Assembly: GCA_945946665.1 (NCBI GenBank)
Contig: CAMEWO010000003.1
Location: 1-64,000 of the forward strand
Source: an uncultured Eubacterium sp.
Lineage (GTDB): Bacteria; Bacillota; Clostridia; Lachnospirales; Lachnospiraceae
Direction of reading: 5' to 3'
Length of the DNA: 64,000 nt
A program made the position numbers and the translations under genes. The notes below the pieces were generated by a model that was not told where the DNA came from, searched no databases, and saw only the letters and a program-made list of their open reading frames with translations. Below, piece by piece: positions 1 to 7,470 of this stretch (positions are counted from its first letter, which is position 1; every line of letters begins with the position of its first letter).

Positions 1-299
1 CAGACAAAAGATGGCTGTGTATTTTATTTGGGATACCATATGAGGCTGAATATCAGGGAGAGGGAACTGGTTCTGCGATCCATATATATAATGAGGGAGG
101 GGAAGAAGTTCTTACATACACTCAAGGAGTAGGGTGGCATGAGAAGGAGACAAAAGCAGAAACGGGTGTACATTCAGCGTTAAAATCAGCATATTATGAG
201 GCATACCATGACGCAAGAAAGGCGCTGAACGCTGGAACAAATGTGGAAACCACAAATGAAAATGTTGTGGTGCAAAGTAATTTCGATATGAAAGCATAA
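1..299 (+). CDS. C-terminal part of an unidentified protein
   Basis: An open frame enters from the left edge (codons in phase with position 3) and stops at TAA 297-299, giving about 98 residues. The visible part is hydrophilic and has no motif I recognise. It lies 58 bases before a gene for a small secreted protein in the same direction, so the two may be co-transcribed. The start and N-terminal domains lie outside the window, so no function is proposed. Confidence 0.55.
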   Translation, partial: DKRWLCILFGIPYEAEYQGEGTGSAIHIYNEGGEEVLTYTQGVGWHEKETKAETGVHSALKSAYYEAYHDARKALNAGTNVETTNENVVVQSNFDMKA

Positions 300-357
300 A
301 GTATGTAATTCATCAAATGTATATAAGGGGAATTTGACAGACAGGAGGAATACGATT

Positions 358-858
358 ATGGTAAAGTCAATGAAGAAAGTAAAGAGAATAATAGCGGTTG
401 CTTTGGTATTCACAATGTTGTTTGCTTCACAGGTAACAGCATTTGCAGCAGGCACAGAATCAAAAACGGTTACAGCAACAAAAGATATGTCAATTGCATT
501 GATGCCGGGAGTTACAGGGGATTCCAATACGATCACTTTTAATTTTAACAGCTTACCAGATAATGCGATTGTAAAAGAAGTTAAGATTGATTGTTCCAAT
601 GCATCTGTGATCGGTGGAAAAGGAGCAATATTGGCGCAGAGCCTTACCATTACCAGCCCAAGTGGAGAAACTCATACTGTTGGTTGGGGCAAAGGTAATG
701 TGACTACTACCAGTTTATTTATTGCGGAAAAAGCTGCTGGAACATGGTCCGTGTATATGACAGGAACCAATATTGCATCTCCGAGTCTTGGTTCTGCTTT
801 TATTGGGGGTACAAAATATTCACGACCTAAAATGACGATAACATATATAGAAGAATAA
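358..858 (+). CDS. Small secreted hypothetical protein
   Basis: This encodes about 166 residues. I chose the ATG at 358 over the upstream in-frame TTG because AGGAGG (343-348) sits at good spacing before it. The N-terminus is a typical Sec signal peptide: Lys-rich start, hydrophobic core around residues 10-24, and an AFA-A cleavage-like motif near residue 27. The mature part is rich in Thr, Ser and Gly with alternating beta-type sequence, resembling a small jelly-roll or P-domain-like fold, but I cannot assign a family. A hairpin terminator follows. It is probably an exported cargo product of the mobile element. Confidence 0.75.
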   Translation: MVKSMKKVKRIIAVALVFTMLFASQVTAFAAGTESKTVTATKDMSIALMPGVTGDSNTITFNFNSLPDNAIVKEVKIDCSNASVIGGKGAILAQSLTITSPSGETHTVGWGKGNVTTTSLFIAEKAAGTWSVYMTGTNIASPSLGSAFIGGTKYSRPKMTITYIEE

Positions 859-898
859 AATTGCATATTCCCTACATACACATTTGTATGAATAAAAT

Positions 899-945
899 TA
901 AATCAGTCTTTGAACTATAGCAGTTCGGGGCTGATTTTTTTATTC
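899..945 (+). terminator. Intrinsic terminator after the secreted protein gene
   Basis: AAATCAG (900-906) pairs with CTGATTT (931-937), followed by a run of T. It lies 40 bases after the stop of the secreted protein gene. Confidence 0.6.
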
Positions 946-1405
946 AACTTTTATCCACTCCTGAAATATTTTGTTGCCGTTTTCTGTAAAAATAGGTCAT
1001 TTTCTGTAAAGGCTCTTGAAAATAAGAAGATGTTTGGTAACATAAAATAATATGTTTGTTAAAAGTAGAAATATATCCGTAAGAAAAAATACTGATGATG
1101 GTGTTTAGTATATGGGTGCATATGCTAAGATGGATTATTTGAATGCAGTCATTAAATATTGGGTAGATGCTATCAGGAATCATACCGAAAGGTCTGATGT
1201 TATGGTATAAAACGGAAGCTAAAAAAGCTAAATATGGTTAGAGAACGAGTGGTAAGTTAATTTTACCATTCGTTTTCTGCTTTTTAGGGATAAATCAAAA
1301 ATTAACCTATAAATGGTTGGAAAATGATGTGTATTGGGTTACTTTCTGGACTAGGACAGAAAAGTGTCGATTGCTATGATTTATACAGGAAAAGAGGTGT
1401 AAATT
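946..1405. other. Intergenic stretch with a gene remnant and a hairpin
   Basis: No convincing full gene is present. A short plus-strand frame starting with ATG near 1112 and stopping near 1210 encodes about 32 residues and may be a relic. A second structure at 1241-1277 is a 15-bp stem with G-T pairs (GAGAACGAGTGGTAA against TTACCATTCGTTTTC) followed by a short T-rich run, so it is probably a terminator closing whatever was once transcribed here. The remainder holds the promoter region of the XRE gene at 1406, where I see no strong consensus. Confidence 0.4.
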
Positions 1406-1741
1406 ATGGAAATTGACAGAAAAGACACCAATATACAGATTGGAAAAAGATTAAGAGAAGCAAGAACAAACATGAATAAGGATAAGGCAGAATTTGCCGC
1501 CACGCTTGATGTAACGGAGGAACACTACCGCAAGCTGGAAGCCGGGGCAACTGGGCTGTCTGCTGACAAGATACTGATTTTGTACCATACATATGGGATT
1601 GATCCTACCTACCTGATTACCGGAATCAGCAGTAATGTAAAGGATTTCAATTTGGACTACTATGTGGCAAACAGCACCAAAGAGCAGAGGAATGAGTTCT
1701 TTGACCGGGTACTGGCTTATCTGTCTAAGCTTATCAAATAA
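1406..1741 (+). CDS. XRE-family HTH transcriptional regulator
   Basis: This encodes 111 residues. An N-terminal helix-turn-helix of the Cro/CI type spans about residues 12-66, with the pattern of IGKRLREAR, FAATLDV, YRKLEAG and a hydrophobic C-terminal helix. The C-terminal 35 residues form a likely dimerisation tail. The start is supported by an AGAGG box about 9 bases upstream. It lies 40 bases before the LytTR response regulator, so it is probably co-transcribed with the agr-like locus. The DNA target and ligand are unknown. Confidence 0.85.
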   Translation: MEIDRKDTNIQIGKRLREARTNMNKDKAEFAATLDVTEEHYRKLEAGATGLSADKILILYHTYGIDPTYLITGISSNVKDFNLDYYVANSTKEQRNEFFDRVLAYLSKLIK

Positions 1742-1781
1742 GTTTGTGGTAATTCCTGCTTCTTCGCTAGGAGGGATTGCT

Positions 1782-2489
1782 ATGTTAAGAATTGCCGTGT
1801 GTGACGACAGCAGGACAGATGTTGAAATGTTGGAAGCTGCTTTTGATGAGCTTCCTGATTATCCGGTTGAATATGATGTGTATTTTAGCGGGAAAGAGCT
1901 GCTAATGTGTTCCATGCAGGACAAAGAGAATTATCATCTGTATATCTTTGATATAGAGATGCCGGATATGAATGGTCTGGAGCTGGCAAAAGAAGTGCGT
2001 AAAAGGGATGCGAAAGCCCTGTTTGTTTTTCTGACAAGTTATACAAGATACGTCATGGAAGTCTTTGAAGTGATTACGTTTGATTACATATCTAAGCCGA
2101 TTACATTTGAGAAAATTGAGTCGGTTCTTTTGAAAGCCATGAATTATCTCAATATGATAAAACAGGACTTTGTCTTTCAATTCCGTAAAAATCATTTCCG
2201 TGTCAGTTGTGACGATATTCTGTATTTTGAAAAGAAAGGTCGGCAGGCTGTCATTCACACTCTTTCAGATACCTACAAAACAAACATGACAACAGAAGAA
2301 ATATGGAAACAGCTTGATGAAAAGGTGTTTACCCATATTCATGTGTCCTATATCATCAATTTAGGGCATATCCGGGCAATTGAAGGCGATGAGGTCGTGT
2401 TAGACAACGAGGAGCGGCTTCTGATTGCCCGTTCCCAAAAACAGAGCTTAAAGGAAAAGCACATGGAACTTATGAAAAGGATGGTGTAG
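1782..2489 (+). CDS. LytTR response regulator of the agr-like quorum-sensing locus
   Basis: This encodes 235 residues. The start ATG at 1782 was chosen because AGGAGGG lies just upstream; a longer frame to 1662 would overlap the XRE gene. The receiver domain spans about residues 1-120, with acidic pocket D9/D10, phospho-acceptor D57 (FDIEMP) and K105 (ISKP). A LytTR DNA-binding domain follows from about 135 to 235. This is the AgrA architecture: phosphorylation by the adjacent kinase should allow binding to paired 9-bp direct repeats. Two such repeat pairs lie before the agrD-like gene and before the XRE gene at 4772, so autoinduction is likely. Confidence 0.9.
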   Translation: MLRIAVCDDSRTDVEMLEAAFDELPDYPVEYDVYFSGKELLMCSMQDKENYHLYIFDIEMPDMNGLELAKEVRKRDAKALFVFLTSYTRYVMEVFEVITFDYISKPITFEKIESVLLKAMNYLNMIKQDFVFQFRKNHFRVSCDDILYFEKKGRQAVIHTLSDTYKTNMTTEEIWKQLDEKVFTHIHVSYIINLGHIRAIEGDEVVLDNEERLLIARSQKQSLKEKHMELMKRMV

Positions 2490-2492
2490 CCG

Positions 2493-3785
2493 ATGGAGTT
2501 TATCATTCGTTTTATGGTAAATCTGTTCGATTTGGGAATCTTCTGGTATTACTTCCATTGTTTTAAGCAAATGAAGAAGGTGCCCAAAGGGCTTTTTGCT
2601 GCATATCTCGTAACAATGGCTGCAATATGGGCAGCGGTAAGCGGACTGGAAAATCCATATCTGAATCTTATCACTTTGTTATCCATTCTTCTGCTGACTA
2701 CATTTTTCTTTGTGTCAAAGATGTGGATAAGAATTGTGAATATTGTTATTTTTGTGGGAACCGGTATTTTGTTTGAACCAATCGGGCTGCTTCTGCTTCA
2801 GGCTGCAAACTATACTTCAGAAGAGGATGGAGTCTATAAATATTATTTTGTGGTGACTCTTTGCAGTTTTATCCGGGGAAATGTGCTGTATCTTCTTTCC
2901 AAGCTCATTTCTAAAAAAGGAGTGCGGCTTTCAAGAATCCCGAAAGAGATAATTACCGTTCTTGTTATGGTCTTTGTCTTTGCAGTTCTGAACAGCTGCT
3001 TCATAATTATTCTGTCTTTGGAGTCAGGTAATCCTAAGAGCTTTATCATGTGCATCAGCATCCTTGTTTCCATCGTGCTGACCTATTATTTTATGTTTTA
3101 CATGATGGAGCGGTTTAATTATCTTATGCGTAAGCAGTATGAGGATGAGATGTACCGTGAGGAGATGTTCTATAAGGAAAATTATTATAATGAAGTGGAA
3201 AAACGGAATGAGTGTGTGCAGAACCTGAGGCATGATCTGAAAAATAAGTTGCTGGAACTTTATCATTTGGCAGAAAAAGGAGATTCAAAAGCTCTTGTGG
3301 AGCAGATGGGAGGCTTGTGTCAGGAGTTGGGGAAGATTGATGAGAGAATTTATACGGATAATCCGATTGTAGACTCTGTTCTCCGGATTAAATTTGGTCT
3401 GGCAAAATCAGAGGGCATAGAGATAGATACTGCTATCTATATTCCCAGGCAGATGCAGCTTGAGCGTGGGGATATTGGTGTGCTGTATGGAAATCTGTTG
3501 GATAATGCCATTGAAGCCTGTCGAAAGGTTCCGGAGGGAAAACGGTTTATCCGGTTGGAAAATAAATATCAGTCCGGTAAGCTGCTTTTGGTAATTACAA
3601 ACAGTAAGACAATAGAGAAGAATGAAAATCTGAAAACCACTAAAAAAGACAGTTATAGTCACGGGCGGGGAATTTTGAGTGTGCAAAGGGTAGCGGAAAA
3701 GTATAACGGAACTGCTGGATTTACTGATAAAGGAGGGGTTTTTGAGGCTTCGGTAATGCTTTATGGGATAGAAGTGAAAAAATAG
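2493..3785 (+). CDS. AgrC-type GHKL sensor histidine kinase
   Basis: This encodes 430 residues, and its start lies 3 bases after the LytTR gene. About six hydrophobic membrane segments occupy residues 1-205, as expected for a peptide-sensing AgrC/ComD kinase. A coiled-coil-like stretch (205-245) leads to the phospho-acceptor H247 (LRHDLKN). The ATPase has an N-box around N334/N338 (GNLLDNAIEA) and a G-box near 389-396 (SHGRGILSV). There is no separate HisKA dimerisation domain, which is typical of the HPK10 group. It is the presumed receptor for the cyclic peptide made by the two following genes and the partner of the upstream regulator. Confidence 0.9.
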   Translation: MEFIIRFMVNLFDLGIFWYYFHCFKQMKKVPKGLFAAYLVTMAAIWAAVSGLENPYLNLITLLSILLLTTFFFVSKMWIRIVNIVIFVGTGILFEPIGLLLLQAANYTSEEDGVYKYYFVVTLCSFIRGNVLYLLSKLISKKGVRLSRIPKEIITVLVMVFVFAVLNSCFIIILSLESGNPKSFIMCISILVSIVLTYYFMFYMMERFNYLMRKQYEDEMYREEMFYKENYYNEVEKRNECVQNLRHDLKNKLLELYHLAEKGDSKALVEQMGGLCQELGKIDERIYTDNPIVDSVLRIKFGLAKSEGIEIDTAIYIPRQMQLERGDIGVLYGNLLDNAIEACRKVPEGKRFIRLENKYQSGKLLLVITNSKTIEKNENLKTTKKDSYSHGRGILSVQRVAEKYNGTAGFTDKGGVFEASVMLYGIEVKK

Positions 3786-3843
3786 AAGTGGAGTAAAACG
3801 TGTTCTGGCTTCGACAAAATAGGATAGGAAACGACAAAGTATT

Positions 3844-3901
3844 ACACTTAATCAGCAATCCATTACACTTTGCCTGCTTTTCCTTTTTGGGATGATATAC
3901 T
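3844..3901 (+). promoter_or_regulatory. LytTR (AgrA-like) operator and promoter of the agrD-agrB pair
   Basis: Two direct repeats ACACTTAAT (3844-3852) and ACACTTTGC (3865-3873) start 21 bp apart, matching the AgrA-type pattern of 9-bp repeats with a 12-bp spacer. TATACT at 3896-3901 is a good -10 box, 31 bp from the start of the second repeat. There is no good -35 box, as expected for an activator-dependent promoter. The same geometry recurs at 4691-4748. Confidence 0.65.
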
Positions 3902-3934
3902 GTGTCTATAAAATCAAAGGGAGGGTATCACATT

Positions 3935-4099
3935 ATGCCAAATATAAGAAAAGCAATGAATAAAATCAGTAGGGGAGTGTTATCCGGTGTGGCTGCAATG
4001 GCACTTATGGTAACAGCAGCGAATGTAAGCACATGCTGCTGGTTCATTCTCGGACAGGACAGATTACCGGACAATGCGAAAAAACTCCGTAAATTTTAG
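3935..4099 (+). CDS. AgrD-like cyclic autoinducer peptide precursor
   Basis: This encodes 54 residues. The start at 3935 follows a GGGAGGG box; the upstream in-frame GTG at 3902 is less likely. The layout matches AgrD: an amphipathic basic N-terminus (residues 1-28), a core with Cys34-Cys35, and a charged tail (LPDNAKKLRKF) with the conserved proline. By comparison with staphylococcal AgrD the peptide would end at Leu39, with a five-residue thiolactone ring closed on Cys35 (C-W-F-I-L). The double cysteine leaves ring choice open. It sits directly before the AgrB-like protease and after kinase and regulator. Confidence 0.85.
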   Translation: MPNIRKAMNKISRGVLSGVAAMALMVTAANVSTCCWFILGQDRLPDNAKKLRKF

Positions 4100-4110
4100 A
4101 GGATGGCGTT

Positions 4111-4698
4111 ATGAAGCTGATTACTGAATTTGCGGAAAAGATAAGTGAAAAATTAGTTCATAACGGGATTGTACCAAAGGAGGATGCTCCTTTATATCAG
4201 TATGGGATTGAAAATGCTATAACTGTTGCCGGAAATCTTCTGGCTTCCGTGATATTTGGCATTATAACGGGGAGACTGGGCGTTGTTCTGGTCTTCCTGT
4301 TCTTTTACGGCACACTTCGGAGCTTCAGCGGAGGCGTGCATTGTAAAAGCAAAGCAGGGTGTTTCTGCCTGTCAATGGCAATCCTCTTGATTCCAATCTA
4401 TACCAGTGAGTGGATAATGGGAATAGTAAACAAACCAGTGCTTATTATAATCGGTATCATGGCGGTTGTGACGATACTGATATTAAGTCCGGTGGAGAGC
4501 ATCAATAAGCCGCTGGATGATGAGGAAAGAAGATTTTACAGGAGAGTGAGCCACTGCATTGTTGCATTGCAGGTCTGTATTCTTGCATTCCTGTTCTGCT
4601 TGGGCAAAATAGAATATTTTTATGCCGGATACGGCAGCCTGATTTTGGTGGCTGTATTTATGGTAATTGGGGAAATTTTAACAAAGCGTTACATTTAA
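4111..4698 (+). CDS. AgrB-like peptide-processing membrane endopeptidase
   Basis: This encodes 195 residues with about five to six membrane segments. The catalytic pair is visible as H77 (in GGVHCKS) and C84 (in KAGCFC), at the same residue numbers as in S. aureus AgrB. AgrB cleaves AgrD C-terminally and forms the thiolactone. The start is 11 bases after the agrD stop, so the two are one operon. Additional cysteines C78 and C86 flank the catalytic pair. It completes a full agr-like circuit. Confidence 0.92.
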   Translation: MKLITEFAEKISEKLVHNGIVPKEDAPLYQYGIENAITVAGNLLASVIFGIITGRLGVVLVFLFFYGTLRSFSGGVHCKSKAGCFCLSMAILLIPIYTSEWIMGIVNKPVLIIIGIMAVVTILILSPVESINKPLDDEERRFYRRVSHCIVALQVCILAFLFCLGKIEYFYAGYGSLILVAVFMVIGEILTKRYI

Positions 4699-4748
4699 CC
4701 GACCTACTGTTACAGTTTGCCAAACTTAATGGTATTTTCTGATATACT
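4691..4748 (+). promoter_or_regulatory. Second LytTR (AgrA-like) operator and promoter
   Basis: ACATTTAAC (4691-4699) and ACAGTTTGC (4712-4720) start 21 bp apart, and TATACT (4743-4748) begins 31 bp after the second repeat starts. Both distances equal those in the agrD promoter. The first repeat overlaps the 3' end of agrB. The element should drive the XRE gene at 4772. Confidence 0.6.
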
Positions 4749-4771
4749 GCTAAAGTCAGAAAGGGCGGGCT

Positions 4772-5116
4772 ATGCGTAACGGAGAAAACTTGTACGAAAT
4801 AATAGCCGGTAACATCAGGAGGGAACGGAAAAGGTTATCCCTGACGCAGGCAAAGCTTGCGGAGCGGGCAGATGTATCCATAGATACTGTCAAAAGTATA
4901 GAAAACGGCAGGAGGGCAATGAGCCTTGACACTTATTTGAACATAGTGCAGGCATTGGAGACTTCACCGCTTGCTCTAATGAGCCGGGAACAGCCGGAAC
5001 AGTACATAGAGCGTTTTATTTTTATGATGAATCGGTGCAACGAAAGAGAAATAGAGTTCGCTCTGCATATGGTGGAGCAGCTTCTGAAGGGGCAGGATAA
5101 CTATTTGAGTAAATAG
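4772..5116 (+). CDS. XRE-family HTH regulator, probable output gene of the agr-like circuit
   Basis: This encodes 114 residues. A Cro/CI HTH spans about residues 8-65 (IRRERKRLSLTQAKLAERADVS, then SIENGRR), and a short helical tail follows. It lies behind its own LytTR-type promoter with the geometry of the agrD promoter, so it is probably induced by the peptide signal and would pass the signal on as a repressor or activator. The target is unknown. A convergent minus-strand gene follows immediately. Confidence 0.87.
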   Translation: MRNGENLYEIIAGNIRRERKRLSLTQAKLAERADVSIDTVKSIENGRRAMSLDTYLNIVQALETSPLALMSREQPEQYIERFIFMMNRCNEREIEFALHMVEQLLKGQDNYLSK

Positions 5117-5131
5117 TGTCCTGCCACATTA

Positions 5132-5365
5132 CTATATCTCTTTTGACAGTTTTTCGGCAAGATAAGCGATGACTTCCTCTACAGTTGGACTGTCCCCTTC
5201 ACATGGAAAGCTATTCCAGAAGTGCTGTACTTTCGGATCGCTGCTTTTCATGGCATAGGAAACAGCCCGCCCAATTTCGGATTTGACTTCCTCCGGCGTG
5301 ATGCCTTCTCTTTTTGCGATAATCTTCAGATTTTTTTCAATCTTTTGTTTTTTCTCTGGGTTCAT
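5132..5365 (-). CDS. Small Spo0A C-terminal-domain-like protein
   Basis: This encodes 77 residues. The central pattern (ITPEEVKSEIGRAVSYAM, then FWNSFPCEGDSPTVEEVIAYLA) resembles the short Spo0A-C-related proteins common in clostridial mobile elements. It keeps the EIGRA core but lacks a receiver domain and most of the DNA-recognition part of true Spo0A. An AAGGAAGGA box lies upstream of the start. The role is unknown; it could act on sporulation or element transfer genes. It converges on the XRE gene with a 15-base gap. Confidence 0.7.
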   Translation of the reverse strand: MNPEKKQKIEKNLKIIAKREGITPEEVKSEIGRAVSYAMKSSDPKVQHFWNSFPCEGDSPTVEEVIAYLAEKLSKEI

Positions 5366-5420
5366 GGTTTTATAAAATTCCTTCCTTAATCTCTATTACT
5401 ATCATACAACATTAGAATGA

Positions 5421-5465
5421 CCTTGCGAGTTTTTTCTATGCCCGCAGGGTTGTTTTTTTATTTTA
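5421..5465 (+). terminator. Hairpin with T-tract
   Basis: CCTTGCG (5421-5427) pairs with CGCAGGG (5443-5449) and is followed by a long T-rich run to about 5465. No plus-strand gene ends directly before it, so it may act as an attenuator for the XRE gene at 5608 or be left over from a lost gene. Confidence 0.45.
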
Positions 5466-5607
5466 TCAAAAATATGCAAAAACATGTGCGGAAAAGGTGT
5501 ACGATGTTCCATTTAAAATAGTGGGTGCAGTCACTCTGATTGTTGTTGAGCCTGCGGTACAATACTTACAGCTTAAGCAATATATAAGACGTCAGAAAGA
5601 GTAATCA
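5466..5607 (+). pseudogene. Possible gene remnant without a start codon
   Basis: A plus-strand frame runs from about 5450 to a TAA at 5602-5604 and reads as a plausible protein tail (…VGAVTLIVVEPAVQYLQLKQ…), but it has no ATG or clear ribosome binding site. It ends 3 bases before the XRE gene. It could be a decayed 3' end. Confidence is low. Confidence 0.25.
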
Positions 5608-5949
5608 ATGCAGTATTATGACAAGAAAGCTGTTGGTGAGCGGATTAAGGCAATCAGGCTCCGTAATGGGATGACACAAAGCAGGTTGGCGGAGAAACTG
5701 GACTATTCCAGTGAACGTCAGTTGCAGAGGATTGAGAGCGGGGAAACTTCCTGCTCTGTGGATAAGCTGATGGAACTGGCACAGATTCTCGAAGTGAGTA
5801 CGGATTATTTGCTGTTTGGATATGAGAGTGCCTGTAGAGATGACATGGAAAAGTATATGTCAGGGAAATCAGACAGGGAGAAAGAGTACATATGCCGGGT
5901 ACTGGATGCTGTGGTATCGAATATGGGTGTGTTGTTGAATGGGGAGTGA
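5608..5949 (+). CDS. XRE-family HTH transcriptional regulator
   Basis: This encodes 113 residues. An N-terminal Cro/CI HTH spans about residues 9-66 (IKAIRLRNGMTQSRLAEKL, QRIESGETSCSVDKLMELAQ) and a helical tail follows. It lies 148 bases before the Thoeris-like thsA and just outside the left 24-bp repeat, so it is a candidate regulator of that island, though it may simply belong to the mobile element backbone. The base composition is closer to the agr region than to the AT-rich island. Confidence 0.85.
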   Translation: MQYYDKKAVGERIKAIRLRNGMTQSRLAEKLDYSSERQLQRIESGETSCSVDKLMELAQILEVSTDYLLFGYESACRDDMEKYMSGKSDREKEYICRVLDAVVSNMGVLLNGE

Positions 5950-6009
5950 CGAAATGCTGACGAAATTTGTAGAATATGATGATTTTTGGGGGGATGTGTG
6001 GTATAATAA

Positions 6010-6033
6010 ATTGATTGATAATCGCTTATTATC
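6010..6033 (+). repeat. Left copy of a perfect 24-bp inverted repeat framing the Thoeris-like island
   Basis: The 24 bases at 6010-6033 are the exact reverse complement of 9750-9773. The unit contains its own palindrome, GATAATCGCTTATTATC (GATAAT/ATTATC with a 5-base centre). It ends 63 bases before the thsA start codon; the right copy ends 64 bases before the start of the opposing operon. A TATAAT (6002-6007) lies just outside this copy only. Confidence 0.9.
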
Positions 6034-6096
6034 CTTTAGTTTATATTAAAGGCTTAATGAATTGCATAAAATATCGTACAAAGGATTGAAAATGCT

Positions 6097-7470
6097 ATGC
6101 CATTAAATAAAGAACAATTTCTTAATCAATTTACGCGTCAAGCTCTTGATGAAAGAATTTCACTTTTTGTTGGAGCAGGTGCATCTGCTAATGCAGGATA
6201 TCCATCATGGTACAATTTATTTAAACCGCTTGCAAAAGAATTAGGAACACCTTTGGAAGAATCTATAAATTATTATAGAGTTGCACAATATTATTCTAAT
6301 AAATTTGGACAAGCTGAACTAAAAAAACGTATTAACGAGATTATAAATAAAAATGACTTTTATAGTCCCTTAATTAATGAACTTATTGATATTGGTTTTA
6401 CAAATATATGGACAACAAATTTTGACAATGTTTTAGAACTCAACTATAGTAGTCGCAATATTCTTATTAATAAAGTATTTAGAGATGCAGACTTATCCAA
6501 TGTAGAGCTCAACAAAAGAATTAATATTTACAAAATGAATGGTGATATATCAAATCCCGAAGGTATTGTTGCTACTCAAAAAGATTATGAAGAGTATTCT
6601 GAGAGTCATCGCATGATGCTTATGTTTCTTAAAAGAGAATTGATTTCCAGTACGTTTTTGTTTATAGGGTATAGTTTTACAGATAATTTGGTTATGGATT
6701 GTCTAAGTGAAATTACTAGATATCTTGGGGATGCGGCTCCTTATCATTATACAATAATGAAGAATGATAATTCAAACCCATACTTTAATTATTTTATAGA
6801 TGATTTAGAGCGCAGATATCATATTCGTGTTTTACTTGTAAATGAATATACGGATATATATTTTGTGCTGAATGAATTAAACCAAAAAATTCGTAGTAAA
6901 AAGGTTTTTATTTCAGGAGCTTTTCGTTCATTCGAGCAAAATATTGAAGAATATTCACACAATTTATCGAGAAGCATAACAACACAACTTTTATCTAACG
7001 ATTATCGTATTGTAAACGGAATAGGTAGACATTTCGGAACACACATTATTGGATATGCCAATGAATATCTTGCCAAGAAAGGAATTAAAGATAAGGAAAA
7101 ATACATCATTGTTAGACCTTTTGTTGGTATGGGAGAAAAATCATTGGAAGACAAGAAAAAATTACGAGAGGAAGTTATTGGCGGTTGTGGTTCGGCAATA
7201 TTTGTTTTTGGAGACTATAATCAACAATCACCTAATCCTAATAGCGGAGTTCAAGAAGAATTTGAAATTGCAATGGATAACCATAAGACCATTATACCTG
7301 TAGCATACCCGGGGATGAGATCAGAGGTAATATGGAATTACATTAAAAATAACATAACTCAGTTTCCATATTTGGAGAAAAACATTGCTTCACTTACTTC
7401 TGAATGTGATACAAATAAACTTGCAGAAATAATTGTTTATATATTAGATTCTGTACAGGATTTAATATAA
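6097..7470 (+). CDS. thsA: ThsA-like SIR2-STALD (SLOG) effector of a Thoeris-type defence system
   Basis: This encodes 457 residues. An N-terminal SIR2-like NADase domain spans about residues 15-265: a GAGAS nucleotide-binding loop (26-30), WTTNFDN with N108, and KMNGD at 146-150. A STALD/SLOG domain (about 268-455) begins with KKVFISGAF and contains IVRPF with R340. The layout and motif order follow B. cereus ThsA, where N112 and H152 are catalytic and the SLOG domain binds the cyclic ADP-ribose signal made by TIR proteins. The position equal to H152 is N148 here (codon AAT), so NADase activity is uncertain. The gene is AT-rich against its surroundings and converges on a TIR gene, overlapping it by 34 bases. 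Confidence 0.88.
   Translation: MPLNKEQFLNQFTRQALDERISLFVGAGASANAGYPSWYNLFKPLAKELGTPLEESINYYRVAQYYSNKFGQAELKKRINEIINKNDFYSPLINELIDIGFTNIWTTNFDNVLELNYSSRNILINKVFRDADLSNVELNKRINIYKMNGDISNPEGIVATQKDYEEYSESHRMMLMFLKRELISSTFLFIGYSFTDNLVMDCLSEITRYLGDAAPYHYTIMKNDNSNPYFNYFIDDLERRYHIRVLLVNEYTDIYFVLNELNQKIRSKKVFISGAFRSFEQNIEEYSHNLSRSITTQLLSNDYRIVNGIGRHFGTHIIGYANEYLAKKGIKDKEKYIIVRPFVGMGEKSLEDKKKLREEVIGGCGSAIFVFGDYNQQSPNPNSGVQEEFEIAMDNHKTIIPVAYPGMRSEVIWNYIKNNITQFPYLEKNIASLTSECDTNKLAEIIVYILDSVQDLI

Noticed and set aside
6011..6046. The 24-bp repeat read as a -35/-10 promoter
   Set aside because: TTGATT or TTGATA has no -10 box at 16-18 bases in either copy, so the repeat is better seen as an operator or recombination site than as the core promoter.
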